Origin: Candidatus Obscuribacter sp.
GTDB taxonomy: Bacteria; Cyanobacteriota; Vampirovibrionia; Obscuribacterales; Obscuribacteraceae
DNA: 35,957 bases
Direction of reading: 5' to 3'
NCBI GenBank assembly: GCA_021772135.1
Contig: JADYXQ010000293.1
Span: forward strand, 1 to 35,957
Each line of letters starts with the position of its first letter. The stretch's first letter is position 1. Positions 16,375 to 26,992 of the stretch are shown piece after piece. The position numbers were made by a program, and so were the translations under genes. The notes below the pieces were generated by a model. The model was not told where the DNA came from and searched no databases. It was given only the letters and a program-made list of their open reading frames with translations.

Positions 16375-17010
16375 ATGACTAAATCGAGACCTCAAATGCG
16401 CCCGGTCACCCAAAATTCATTAATTGTCGCCCTGACCGTCGTCATCGCCTCATTTTTGCCCGCGTCGGCCTGGCCAGGCAAGAAAAGGGCCGAGGCGCCG
16501 GCTGAGAAGAAAACATTTCAGGAGGTCGTTGACAGCAGCCAGCAAGAGCGGCCCAGCAACGAAATGCAGCAAACCGACCGCTCGGCTAATTTGACTTACA
16601 CTTTGCCCAAAGGCTGGCAGGCTACCAAAAACCCATTTTACGGCCACGATTTGCTGGTTAAGAAATCAACGGTGGAAAAAGGCAGTTTGATTATTGCCGA
16701 CCGCAAAGTTTCCGGCAGTCTGGCCAAAATGGCTAAAGCGCTGGAAGACGAATTGTCTAAGCAGTGCCAGGATTTTAAACTGGAATCGAATGAGATGACT
16801 AAACTGTCATCGGGGGTTATTTGCGCCCGGGTGACTCACACCGGCAAAGTTGATGACACGGAAATTCGCCAAGTCAATTATTTCTTGCCCTATATCAAAG
16901 GCAAGGTGCTTTTAATCACAGGCACATTGAAAAAAACGGACCTCGAGGGCATCAGCATTTTTGACCAATTTACCTCTTCTATCGAAGTTAAGAAGAAGGC
17001 GCTTCTATGA
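16375..17010 (+). CDS. Exported DcrB/PsbP-like small protein
   Basis: From the ATG at 16375 the protein has 211 residues; the frame can begin with a TTG at 16366. A signal peptide is visible (SLIVALTVVIASFLPASAW), followed by a charged linker (KKRAEAPAEKKTFQEV) and one folded domain. That domain begins LTYTLPKGWQATKNPFYG and ends with YIKGKVLLITGTL followed by FDQFTSSIEV. This order, 'P-x-GW' at the start and a late 'F..f..s..f' helix, is typical of the DcrB/DUF1795 and PsbP-like fold. The protein is probably periplasmic or membrane-attached; no reaction is known. Its stop overlaps the next gene's ATG by 4 bp (ATGA), so the two are translationally coupled. Confidence 0.75.
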   Translation: MTKSRPQMRPVTQNSLIVALTVVIASFLPASAWPGKKRAEAPAEKKTFQEVVDSSQQERPSNEMQQTDRSANLTYTLPKGWQATKNPFYGHDLLVKKSTVEKGSLIIADRKVSGSLAKMAKALEDELSKQCQDFKLESNEMTKLSSGVICARVTHTGKVDDTEIRQVNYFLPYIKGKVLLITGTLKKTDLEGISIFDQFTSSIEVKKKALL

Positions 17011-17648
17011 ACCCGAGCAGCTGGTTTAGCGGCCGCACCGCGCCACTGTGGGTGGTGCTGGCATTTATCATTGGTATGTCTATTTATTCGTTGGTGACCA
17101 AATACGAAGTCAACTCTGATCAGCTCAAACGAGACCTGGCAACGACTTATCCGAAAGTGCCTTATGAAGCTTCTTACGAGCAGAAGAGCAATGCCGGCCT
17201 GTCGATTTTGTATTTATACTGCGATGGCAAAGGCAAGGTGCGGTTGGAATCAACCATGCCTAATAGCACGGCCGTCAGTAGCACAATTATAGATTTCAAA
17301 AACAAAAAAAGATATTTTCTGCACGAAAAGCAAAAGACATTTATGTCTGACGTGCTGCCGAACAAAGGTCTGGCGGCCTTTGACCAGGAGATGTTTAAAA
17401 GCGTGGAGTCCGAAAAGCTGGGCTCGCGCAAATATGGCAATCTCAATTGCGTCGGCTACCGGGCGCAACTGCCGGGCGAAAAAGCGATTGTCGAATCTTG
17501 GTTTGACCTAAAAACTGGTTGCCTGGTCTCCATGACCATACCGAACAGCAACAGCTCAGCCACTTTGACACGAATGGTGGCCAGGCCACCTAAGCCATCA
17601 CTTTTTGAAATTCCTAAAGACTACAAACAGTCGGCACTGCCTTTTTAG
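17007..17648 (+). CDS. Membrane-anchored hypothetical protein, LolA/DUF4412-like
   Basis: A 213-residue protein with an N-terminal membrane anchor (PLWVVLAFIIGMSIYSLV) and an outer domain made of beta-strands. Visible pieces are IIDFKNKKRYFLHEKQKTFM, CVGYRAQLPG, ESWFDLKTGCLVSMTIP and a final LFEIPKDYKQ. The order 'value stored in the protein, Y/C residue, W-x-D/E in a late strand, then F-x-I-P-x-x-Y at the end' is shared with DUF4412 and LolA-like lipid-binding domains. I infer this from pattern only. It is coupled by a 4-bp overlap to the DcrB-like gene. Its last 4 bases overlap the 3' end of the convergent TPR gene. Confidence 0.7.
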   Translation: MNPSSWFSGRTAPLWVVLAFIIGMSIYSLVTKYEVNSDQLKRDLATTYPKVPYEASYEQKSNAGLSILYLYCDGKGKVRLESTMPNSTAVSSTIIDFKNKKRYFLHEKQKTFMSDVLPNKGLAAFDQEMFKSVESEKLGSRKYGNLNCVGYRAQLPGEKAIVESWFDLKTGCLVSMTIPNSNSSATLTRMVARPPKPSLFEIPKDYKQSALPF

Positions 17649-18763
17649 AAACCGGCATCTTTGGGCAGTTTCTTCATTTGCTCTTCAAGATCACGTTGGC
17701 GCTCCAATTCGGCCTGACGCTGCCGCTCTTGAGCAGCCTTCTCTTCGACCTTCAATGAATAAGGCGAGACGCTGGGCCGCGGTGCCGGTGCTTCAGTTTG
17801 CAATTTTTGCTCGAGCATGGCGATGCGATTTTCAACTTGCTTAGAGCGCACATCTTTTGGCAAATACTGCAATTTAGGATCGTCGCAAAGACGAACAAAA
17901 TTGCGATACTCCTTGATTGATGATGAAATATGATTTTCAGCATCGAGAATCATGGCCAGCTGCAAATGCGCTTCACGATTGTCGGGATTATATTCAAGAC
18001 ACTTGTGCCAATTGTCGATGGCCCCCTGGTGATTGCCTTTAGCCAGTGCACAGATACCGAGATCTAAATGGGTGCGCTCATAGTTCATGCCTTTAACCAC
18101 TGCATTAGTGGTGAGCAATTCGTCGAGATACTTATGGGCGTCACTCCACTTTTTCATTTTCATCAGGCATTCACTCAGGCCTATCCAGGCATCAAAATAT
18201 GTCCATGGCCGCTCGCCCAGGGCGTCTTTAAAACGGTTGACGGCGTCAGAATCATTACCCCGCGCCACATCAAGCTTGGCGTGCACATACTGCGCCGAGC
18301 ACCAGACCGGTCCATAAACTTTAGAGCCAATCAGGGCAGCCGAAATAAAATGCTCAATGCCGTCCAGTTCACCCAGTTCGATTAACACTTCGGCCAGAGC
18401 AATATTTCCGAGAGCGGTATCATCAACTGCTTGCTGGAGGTGCTTTTTCAGAGCCTCTTTAGCTTTGCGATAGTCGCCCTTGGCTTTATATGTGATGCCT
18501 AAATAATAGAATGCTTCTGGAGCATAGCCGTTGCGAGCAAAATATGTGGCTTGCAAAAGTGCGTCGATAGCCCGGTCATAATCCTTTTTTTCGTACAGCT
18601 GCTTGCCGAGCTTGGTATTTTTGTAAGCAGGGTCAGTTGTATTTTTTTGACCCTTGGCGTATGCACCCTGCCAGCTACCCACGCTGAAAGAAAGCAATGG
18701 TGCAAAAGCGGAAGCGAGCAAAATTGTTGCGGTAAAAGCTGACAGTCTGCCTTTCAAATTCAC
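17645..18763 (-). CDS. Exported TPR protein
   Basis: A 372-residue protein. The N-terminus is a signal peptide (LSAFTATILLASAFAPLLSF, probable cleavage after GAYA). About six tetratricopeptide-type units follow, with typical cores such as LGKQLYEKKDYDRAIDALLQ, EAFYYLGITYKAKGDYRKAK, LDLGICALAKGNHQGAIDNW and AHLQLAMILDAENHISSSI. The C-terminal 70 residues are a charged Gln/Glu/Arg-rich helix (EEKAAQERQRQAELERQRDL), a probable coiled coil. It presumably scaffolds protein contacts in the periplasm. It follows ligA by 17 bp on the same strand and probably shares its transcript with the thiolase gene. Confidence 0.88.
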   Translation of the reverse strand: MNLKGRLSAFTATILLASAFAPLLSFSVGSWQGAYAKGQKNTTDPAYKNTKLGKQLYEKKDYDRAIDALLQATYFARNGYAPEAFYYLGITYKAKGDYRKAKEALKKHLQQAVDDTALGNIALAEVLIELGELDGIEHFISAALIGSKVYGPVWCSAQYVHAKLDVARGNDSDAVNRFKDALGERPWTYFDAWIGLSECLMKMKKWSDAHKYLDELLTTNAVVKGMNYERTHLDLGICALAKGNHQGAIDNWHKCLEYNPDNREAHLQLAMILDAENHISSSIKEYRNFVRLCDDPKLQYLPKDVRSKQVENRIAMLEQKLQTEAPAPRPSVSPYSLKVEEKAAQERQRQAELERQRDLEEQMKKLPKDAGF

Positions 18764-18780
18764 AAATTAGCCTCTCAGCA

Positions 18781-20898
<2,118 letters not shown>

Positions 20899-20912
20899 TT
20901 ACTCCTGTGCAA

Positions 20913-22121
20913 TTAATCGAGGCCGACTCTGCTCAAAATTACGCAATCACCCTGAGCTGTTCCTGAGCAGATAGCTGCGGCACCATATTTAGAACCACGT
21001 CTTTCCATCTCGCGGGCCAGAGTGAGCAAGATGCGAGCGCCGCTGGCGCCGATGGGGTGGCCTAAAGCCACAGCACCGCCATTGACGTTCACTTTCTCAG
21101 CATCGAGACCGAGCATTTCCATCGATTTTAATGCCACCGAAGCAAAGGCTTCGTTGACTTCAAAAAGGTCTAGATCTTTAACGGTTAAACCAGCTTTCTT
21201 CAATGCTTTTTCAGTTGAAAGGGCCGGCACCGTGGCCAGATAAGGTACGTCTTGACCGATAGAAGCATGGCTGACGATTTTGGCCAGAGGCTTGAGACCC
21301 AGCTCTTTAGCCTTGCCTGCGCTCATTACCAGAAGCATGCAGGCACCGTCATTAACACCAGGGGCGTTGCCGGCTGTGATCGATCCGTTTTCGGTAAAGA
21401 CCGGCTTGAGTTTGGCTAGTGCTTCCATAGTGGTGTCGGCACGGGGAGCTTCGTCGCGGTCGATCTTTTTAGTTTGACCTTTGCCGGCAGCCACTTCGAT
21501 AGGCAAAATTTCACTGGCAAAAGCGCCTGATTCCATAGCTTTGATGGCCCGTTGATGACTGCGGAAGGCCCACTGGTCTTGCGCTTCACGGGTAATTTTA
21601 AACTCATCGGCCACATTGGCACCATGCACCGCCATGTGCACATTAGCAACGGGGCACTCGAGACCATCGGCCAACATGGCGTCTTTGAAAGCTACGTGGC
21701 CCATTCTTTTGCCGAATCTGGCGGAGTTAGCCTCAACCAGATATGGGGCTTGACTCATAGACTCCATGCCGCCGGCCAAAATAATCTCGGCGTCATTGGC
21801 CCGAATGCGCAAGTCAGCCAGAGTGACGGCTCTCATTCCGGAAGCACAAACTTTATTGACGGTGGTTGATTCAGTGGTGTTAGGCAGACCGGCCGCGAGC
21901 AGCGCTTGCCGTGAAGGAATCTGGCCACATCCGGCTTGCAACACCTGACCGATGATTACCTCATCAATGGTGTTGGGGTCGATTTTGTTGCGAGCCACTA
22001 GCTCTTTAATCAAAGGGCTGGTTAATTTAACAGCGCTGAGGTTGGCAAGAGCGCCACCCATTTTTCCAAAAGGCGTACGCAAACCATCAACAATTACGGT
22101 CTCTCTATCTGCAGCGGTCAT
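20913..22121 (-). CDS. Acetyl-CoA C-acyltransferase (thiolase)
   Basis: A 402-residue type II thiolase. Catalytic residues are C92 in NKVCASGMRA, H355 in GGAVALGHPIGASGAR and C385 in AAICSGTAQGD. NEAFAS, in LFEVNEAFASVAL, is also present. It catalyses the reversible condensation or cleavage of 3-ketoacyl-CoA with acetyl-CoA; family members include AtoB, PhaA and PaaJ. The sequence alone does not separate acetoacetyl-CoA thiolase from a 3-oxoadipyl-CoA thiolase, so no symbol is given. The AGAAGG ribosome site about 6 nt before the ATG supports the start. It is first in a run thiolase, ligA, TPR gene. It could serve the Paa-type cluster 11 kb away as the PaaJ step. Confidence 0.94.
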   Translation of the reverse strand: MTAADRETVIVDGLRTPFGKMGGALANLSAVKLTSPLIKELVARNKIDPNTIDEVIIGQVLQAGCGQIPSRQALLAAGLPNTTESTTVNKVCASGMRAVTLADLRIRANDAEIILAGGMESMSQAPYLVEANSARFGKRMGHVAFKDAMLADGLECPVANVHMAVHGANVADEFKITREAQDQWAFRSHQRAIKAMESGAFASEILPIEVAAGKGQTKKIDRDEAPRADTTMEALAKLKPVFTENGSITAGNAPGVNDGACMLLVMSAGKAKELGLKPLAKIVSHASIGQDVPYLATVPALSTEKALKKAGLTVKDLDLFEVNEAFASVALKSMEMLGLDAEKVNVNGGAVALGHPIGASGARILLTLAREMERRGSKYGAAAICSGTAQGDCVILSRVGLD

Positions 22122-22307
22122 GGCGCACCTTCTCTCTATCTTGGGTTACTCAGCGATTGCTCACACTTCAATGGTAACTTCCCTTGAAGGCAACTTGGCG
22201 CTCCATAATCAAAAGTTCTTCTTACACTTCGATGTCAGGAGAAATAACCATATCTCTGCTCAGGCCCCTGTTGCTTTATGATAGAGATACAAATAATTAG
22301 GATGCAT

Positions 22308-22955
22308 ATGCCCAGACCATTGCGCGGTTCCGGAAGAGACCGATACGAGACCGACAGCGAGGCTACCAGCGGTAACCCCATCGTCAGGGCTTGGAATAAT
22401 TTCAATCAGTCTCTGGCTGAAAATAGGGCGCACGCGGAGTTCGAGCCTGAACGTATTGAGCCGGGCCGGCGGGTTATTGCCCTGGGCATTGATTTCGGCA
22501 TCGGCTTTTTGCTCAGTTTGATGGTGATGGTCACACCCTTTGTAAACCACTTCTTTAGTGGCACCCTGGTAATTGTGCTCTTTTTGATTGTCCGCGATTA
22601 TTTCTTCGAAGGCCGCGGCTTCGGCAAAAATCTGATGGGCTTTAAGGTGGTTGACATCTTCAGCGGCAATCAGCCCTCTTTGAAGCAAGCTTTAATGCGC
22701 AACATTGTTTACCTGGGGCCACTTTTGCTGCTCCAAATTTTCGCCCTCATTCTCGCCCTAATCCCGGCCCCGACAGTAACTACCGTAATTAACAAGCTTT
22801 TAAATGCCCTGGCCACACTTTACGTATTAGTAATACTGCCTATAGAAAGCTATCGGTCGTATGAAAGGGAAGATAGTATGAGGCTTGGCGACGAAGTTGC
22901 AGGCACTTGCCTGGCCAATAGCGATATGAGCTTCAGCAATTTTTTGTCCAAATAA
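22308..22955 (+). CDS. RDD-family membrane protein
   Basis: About 215 residues from the ATG at 22308, preceded by TTAGGA 5 nt upstream. The frame begins at 22278, but its first ten codons lack a ribosome site. RDD hallmarks: RVIALGIDFGIGF (R and D of the first helix), RDYFFEGRGFGKNLMGFKVVD between the second and third helices, and a terminal RLGDEVAGTCL. Four hydrophobic segments are visible. A hydrophilic N-terminal region of about 55 residues faces the cytoplasm by prediction. RDD proteins are mostly uncharacterised; some act in ion or osmolyte transport. It lies 32 bp before the SDR-SCP2 gene and may be co-transcribed with it. Confidence 0.88.
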   Translation: MPRPLRGSGRDRYETDSEATSGNPIVRAWNNFNQSLAENRAHAEFEPERIEPGRRVIALGIDFGIGFLLSLMVMVTPFVNHFFSGTLVIVLFLIVRDYFFEGRGFGKNLMGFKVVDIFSGNQPSLKQALMRNIVYLGPLLLLQIFALILALIPAPTVTTVINKLLNALATLYVLVILPIESYRSYEREDSMRLGDEVAGTCLANSDMSFSNFLSK

Positions 22956-22987
22956 AAAGAGAAAATCAGAGATAGTTCGGCAAAACA

Positions 22988-24484
22988 ATGACCATCACTC
23001 AAAAAACTGCTTATATCTGGGGCCCTGTCACTTCGTTCAACGGGCCACTCGCCGCCTATCTGGTCAAACGGGGCTGGCACGTTCACTTTGCTTGCAAGTC
23101 TTCTCTCAGTCTTCTCAGCCTTTCGCCCCTTGACTTGAAAACTCAAGCCCAGAGCATGCTTTATGCCGCCCTCGGTGGCAAAGAAAATGAGCGCGTCTTC
23201 AAAGATCGCTTGAAAGTGGTGGAGCCCGCGGAAGCAGTGAAGCATCACAATTACGATGCCATCATATTCAGTGCCCTGCCACCAAACTTTGATGAAGCCC
23301 GCTCACCGCGAGCACCTCTGGCCGGTGCCGACTTTAAGGCGATCATGAAAGCCTTTCGAGGCACACCAACTTTTATTATTTCGTCCATCTGGGGCGGCGT
23401 GCAAAAAGACGGAGTGGTACCAGAAGAACTCGAGTTCACCAGACGCAAACCACTTTCGAACTGGGAAGGCATTTGCCAGCAGTACGAACAACGGGTTTTG
23501 GAAAATCTAAGCGGTAGTGAATCACCCTGGTATCTGGTGCGCCTGCCGCTTTTAAGTGGTGACACCAAAACCGGTGAGTCAATTAAATACGACGGCATCT
23601 ATACTTTGCTCAAAGAAATCTTGCAAGAAACGTCTAAGCCTTTCTTCCCCGCTGCATCTCTCAAATTGGCTTACAATCCAGATTCTACGCTCTGGTTTTT
23701 ACCGGTAGACGTAGCCGTAAACACATTCTTCCATTACATTGAAGACGAAGCCAGACCGCGCATTTGCAATCTCGTTTCGACCCAGACGACTCTCAATCGC
23801 GAGTGGCTCACACACCTGGCCGAATCTTTAAACTGCCAGGAAATAAAATGCAGCGAGCAAGATGGCCTCAATCTGCCAGGCACTCTGCGCAAACTTTTGC
23901 TGGATAACGTGCAAGTCAAAACCAGAAACCTATTTGAAGTGGCTGGTCGCTATCAGATGCCACCCATGCGCTTAGACAAAGACTATTTCGACAAAATGAT
24001 TCAGTCAGGCAAAAGCCACAACTGGGGTGAGCATGTCACTGTAATTGATGAGCCCAGCGTGCTCGATTATTCAGAACAGTTGGCGCACTACTATTTTGAA
24101 AGATTTGTACCTGAGCGTATCGAACACGGCGCTCTCAAGGACGCCAAAATTAACGGCACCAGTATCGGATTTCACTTGCGCGCCGGCAGCGTTCACGGCT
24201 GGCTATTGCGCTCAAGACCAAACGGCGAAGCAGAAGTGGTGCCTTTCGACCCCAGCCTGCACAAACCAGATATTTGTTTCCACTTTAGCGGCACCACGCT
24301 TTCCCGTTTGATTCAAAACAAGATGCAATTGCAACGGGCCGTGATCATGCGCGAAGTTGAGGCACAGGGCAACCTCTTTCAACTGTGGCGCATCACCAGC
24401 ACCATCGATAAATTCTTGAGGGAAAATCCCGTAGTTTCAAAAGACGTTCCTGAACTGGCCCAAATTTACGCCGAAGTCGAGTAA
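22988..24484 (+). CDS. NAD(P)-binding (SDR-like) protein fused to an SCP2 sterol-binding domain
   Basis: A 498-residue two-part protein. The N-terminus is an extended-SDR Rossmann fold with a degenerate glycine motif (IWGPVTSFNGPLAAYLVKRG) followed by strand HVHFA. A strand/loop FIISSIWGG, WYLVRLPLLSG and the segment STLWFLPVDVAVNTFFHYI are the positions where NAD-dependent epimerases and fatty-acyl reductases carry 'vRp..vyG' and 'D+a......'. The last 100 residues match the SCP2 lipid-carrier fold (FHFSGTTLSRLIQNKMQLQR and a closing helix IDKFLREN). The fusion suggests a redox enzyme acting on a lipid or lipid-CoA presented by its own carrier domain. The next gene starts 4 bp after its stop, so the two are probably coupled. 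Confidence 0.78.
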   Translation: MTITQKTAYIWGPVTSFNGPLAAYLVKRGWHVHFACKSSLSLLSLSPLDLKTQAQSMLYAALGGKENERVFKDRLKVVEPAEAVKHHNYDAIIFSALPPNFDEARSPRAPLAGADFKAIMKAFRGTPTFIISSIWGGVQKDGVVPEELEFTRRKPLSNWEGICQQYEQRVLENLSGSESPWYLVRLPLLSGDTKTGESIKYDGIYTLLKEILQETSKPFFPAASLKLAYNPDSTLWFLPVDVAVNTFFHYIEDEARPRICNLVSTQTTLNREWLTHLAESLNCQEIKCSEQDGLNLPGTLRKLLLDNVQVKTRNLFEVAGRYQMPPMRLDKDYFDKMIQSGKSHNWGEHVTVIDEPSVLDYSEQLAHYYFERFVPERIEHGALKDAKINGTSIGFHLRAGSVHGWLLRSRPNGEAEVVPFDPSLHKPDICFHFSGTTLSRLIQNKMQLQRAVIMREVEAQGNLFQLWRITSTIDKFLRENPVVSKDVPELAQIYAEVE

Positions 24485-24488
24485 ATCT

Positions 24489-25292
24489 GTGGCCAAGCCG
24501 CCTGCACATATCGGCATTGTCATCCCGACTCAGTTCGAGCTGGCACCGCTTCTGGCTTCAATTCCAGAACTGACCCTGCAGAAAAGCTCACCCTGGCAAA
24601 TCTACCAGGCACAATTAGGGCAGACAAAACTTACAGTGATAGTCTCGTTTATTGGCCCGGCTAATGCTGCTGCTGCCACTGAACACTTAATTGGCTATGG
24701 CCCTGAGCTAATCTTGCATGGCGGAGCAGCAGGTGCAATCAATAGCGAGCTAATGCCTGGTGATATTGTCCTTGGTGCTGTTTGCAAAATCATTTCGTCT
24801 AAAGAAACTTTAGAGGTGCGCCAAACTTTGCTTATTGCCACCACTGCCATTCGTTATTTAAAAGACGGTCAGCCAGTGCACTGTGACCACCTGGCCGGAG
24901 ACGAGCAGCTTCTGCAAGAGGCTCTGGCGCTAGAATCTGCTGTTTGTGAAAAGTTCTCTCAGTGGCAGGCGCCAGGCTGGCCGGCCGAACATGCGGTGCA
25001 ACCGGCGAAAATGGTTGCTGGAATTATCGGCTCTCTCGATGGCTGGACCAAGGGCCTGCCTCAATTAGATTTTGTGCGTTCTAACTTTGGTGTTGATGCC
25101 GAAGACATGGAGAGTGCTTATATCGCTCAAGTAGCTGCTATACATGGCTTGCCGAATCTTGCTATTCGCGCGATTTCAAATAATGAATATCTGCGCACTC
25201 TAGAGAAAAACGAAATTATTCCGGCGGTGGAAGCGGCGGCGGCAAGAGTAGCATTGGTTATGCAGTTGGTGATTTGCGAACTAAAACGATAA
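24489..25292 (+). CDS. Phosphorylase-superfamily nucleosidase, possible futalosine hydrolase (MqnB-like)
   Basis: A 267-residue protein with a GTG start, 4 bp after the upstream stop. The superfamily pattern is clear: GIVIPTQFELAPLL at the start, the glycine-rich ILHGGAAGAINSELMPGDIV, and the ribose-binding VDAEDMESAYIAQVAAIHGL followed by AIRAISNNEY. In MTA/SAH nucleosidases the last motif is ISD, with a catalytic Asp. Here it is ISN, as in 6-oxopurine phosphorylases and, from memory, futalosine hydrolase, which releases hypoxanthine from futalosine in menaquinone synthesis. No other mqn gene is in the window, so the substrate is open. The stop codon lies in the loop of a hairpin (25272-25309). 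Confidence 0.78.
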   Translation: MAKPPAHIGIVIPTQFELAPLLASIPELTLQKSSPWQIYQAQLGQTKLTVIVSFIGPANAAAATEHLIGYGPELILHGGAAGAINSELMPGDIVLGAVCKIISSKETLEVRQTLLIATTAIRYLKDGQPVHCDHLAGDEQLLQEALALESAVCEKFSQWQAPGWPAEHAVQPAKMVAGIIGSLDGWTKGLPQLDFVRSNFGVDAEDMESAYIAQVAAIHGLPNLAIRAISNNEYLRTLEKNEIIPAVEAAAARVALVMQLVICELKR

Positions 25293-25309
25293 CGTTTCAG
25301 TTCGCAAAT
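25272..25309. terminator. Hairpin spanning the stop of the nucleosidase gene
   Basis: 17-nt arms (25272-25288 and 25293-25309) with one A-C mismatch and loop ATAA, which includes the TAA stop. The apical core is AAACG-ATAA-CGTTT, shared with the element at 25330. There is no T-run after it, so it may be a repeat element or transcript stabiliser rather than a classical terminator. Confidence 0.6.
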
Positions 25310-25329
25310 GGCTGGTCTAACAGGTTTCT

Positions 25330-25355
25330 AAAATGAAACGATAACGTTTCATTTT
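25330..25355. terminator. Perfect hairpin, probable bidirectional terminator
   Basis: Arms AAAATGAAACG and CGTTTCATTTT with loop ATAA. The arms end in T4 on either strand, so it could stop transcripts from the nucleosidase gene (+) and from the TPR remnant (-). The minus-strand arm holds the stop codon of the shifted TPR frame. Confidence 0.65.
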
Positions 25356-25821
25356 GCGAATGAACGCATTATTAACTTGTTTACCTTGGTCAGGTCAGGT
25401 GTTTCAGGCTTTTTGTATTTCAATTTTTCATAAACCTTTGAACGTGCGTCCAAGGCTTCCGCCCACGAGGGATACCCCGCGAGAGCATGATTCAAATCGC
25501 GCATGGCTAAAGCATAATTGTCTAAAGCAGAGTGGGCATATAGTTTTTCATTTCGATACAGTCTGCCAACGCCTCAGTGCTTTTGCCAACCATGCCACTC
25601 AGACGCGCCCTGGCCACAAGTGCATCAGCATCGTTTGGATTTTTTTCAAGAATTTGATTGCACCAACTCTCGGCCTTTTTCCAGTCGCCGAAGTTGACTG
25701 CTTGATCTAAGGTTTCTTCTGTGGACGGCAGCCTGAGAATGACGATTGCAATAGTTGTGAGTAAAAGCGCGGCAATGAGCCACCATTTCTTTGAGATTAT
25801 TGAACTGAGATAGACGCCCAT
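25349..25821 (-). pseudogene. Degraded TPR gene: anchor and first repeat joined out of frame to the last repeat
   Basis: An intact frame of 99 residues (25821 to 25522) encodes a membrane anchor (KKWWLIAALLLTTIAIVILR), then FGDWKKAESWCNQILEKNP and DADALVARARL. It stops after NYMPTLL. In the next frame, coding-type sequence continues at once, with ALDNYALAMRDLNHALAG and ALDARSKVYEKLKYKK, to a TGA at 25349-25351. That C-terminal piece resembles the end of the neighbouring 347-residue TPR protein (YYDLALLDLNHVIDHD, ALTERSKVYGILEKRK). The N-terminal piece resembles the 133-residue protein at 26993-27394. I read it as a paralogue that lost its middle repeats and then frameshifted near 25540-25560. 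A functional 99-residue anchored protein cannot be excluded. Confidence 0.7.
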
Positions 25822-25895
25822 TGAAGCCTTGGTCCTTCTGCTAAAAGTTCATTACATCTAGTTGCCGGACCTGCCAATCATCGTTCACAGTGCCT

Positions 25896-26939
25896 CTATT
25901 TTCGTGGCTGCGAGCGAGCCATAGCCCGAGCGGCAAGTTTCCTTTTCTCCAATATTCCATAAACCTTCGAGCGTTCCGTCAGAGCCTCAACGTTTGATGA
26001 ATCGTGATCGATGACATGATTCAGATCGAGTAATGCCAAGTCATAATAGCCAGAGTTGTTGTAAGCCTCGCCCCTCGACAAATATGGGTGAGTTCTATGT
26101 GGAGCAATCGCAATCGACCTGGTGCAATCTGCTATCGCTTGTCTGTTATTACCATTGCGCACCTCGGCACAACCGCGAGCACAAAAGTAAAAAGGGTTAG
26201 AAGGATCAATCTTGATCGCCTCAGAAAGATCGGCAATGGATTTATCATATTGTTTTTGGTCTCTGTACAAATAGCCGCGCGAATAATAGGCAGCGTCGCA
26301 AGTAGGATCACTCGCTATCGCTGCAGTTAAATCGGCAAGAGCTTCGACCGAATTTCCCATTTCTTGATCGGCCCAGGCTCGGGTCTGATAAGCATCAGTG
26401 AAGGTGGGTGCCAGATTAATGGCTTGACTGGCGGAGGCGTGGGCTTCTTTCCATTGTTTCAAATGTGCTTGTAAATCGCCAAGCTGACCCCAGGCGAATT
26501 CGTTTTTGCCATTAATTTCAATCACGCGCCGACAATCATCAATTGCTTGTTTGTACTTCTGAGAGTTGTGATATTCCATAGCCCGATCCAGAATTGTTGG
26601 TTGATCATCTGGTTCGACTGCCAAGACTGCATTGTAATCTGTCAACGCCAGGGCGTGGTTGTATATCATCATATGGCACCAGCCGCGGCGTCTGAGCGCC
26701 TCCAAGCATTTACTTTCAATTCGCAACGCTCTATCGTAATGACTTATTGCCTCAGCGTATTTTTTTTGTTTCTCCAGCGCCAATGCCCAAATTGCTTGAT
26801 TTCCATAAAGATTGGGTGTCTTAGCAGCGATTGCAGCGCACTCTTGTACGGCTAGCTCTGGCTGACCGCCTACTGCATGAAAATAAGCTATCCAAGAATC
26901 TAGAAGTTGTGCAGCCCGGCCTGAGCCAGCCCACGACAA
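25896..26939 (-). CDS. TPR protein, probably the C-terminal part of a broken gene
   Basis: A 347-residue frame consisting of about eight tetratricopeptide repeats, with cores such as AISHYDRALRIESKCLEALR, ALTDYNAVLAVEP, AIDDCRRVIEINGKNEFAWG, ALADLTAAIASDPTCDAAYY and SIADLSEAIKIDPSNPFYF. It has no membrane anchor or signal peptide and its only start is a TTG at 26939 without a ribosome site. In-frame coding-type residues (NAACKQI) continue upstream to a TGA near 26974. The anchor-bearing 133-residue frame lies immediately upstream on the same strand. Both pieces together have the layout expected of one anchored TPR protein, so a frameshift and stop near 26940-26995 seem to have split it. Confidence 0.7.
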   Translation of the reverse strand: MSWAGSGRAAQLLDSWIAYFHAVGGQPELAVQECAAIAAKTPNLYGNQAIWALALEKQKKYAEAISHYDRALRIESKCLEALRRRGWCHMMIYNHALALTDYNAVLAVEPDDQPTILDRAMEYHNSQKYKQAIDDCRRVIEINGKNEFAWGQLGDLQAHLKQWKEAHASASQAINLAPTFTDAYQTRAWADQEMGNSVEALADLTAAIASDPTCDAAYYSRGYLYRDQKQYDKSIADLSEAIKIDPSNPFYFCARGCAEVRNGNNRQAIADCTRSIAIAPHRTHPYLSRGEAYNNSGYYDLALLDLNHVIDHDSSNVEALTERSKVYGILEKRKLAARAMARSQPRK

Positions 26940-26992
26940 AATCTGCTTGCAGGCAGCGTTGCTGAGTCAGTGTCATTCACGATATCTAGAAA

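Noticed and set aside
18068-18385. Plus-strand 105-residue frame inside the exported TPR gene
   Set aside because: Antisense shadow of a clear TPR coding sequence; no start signal.
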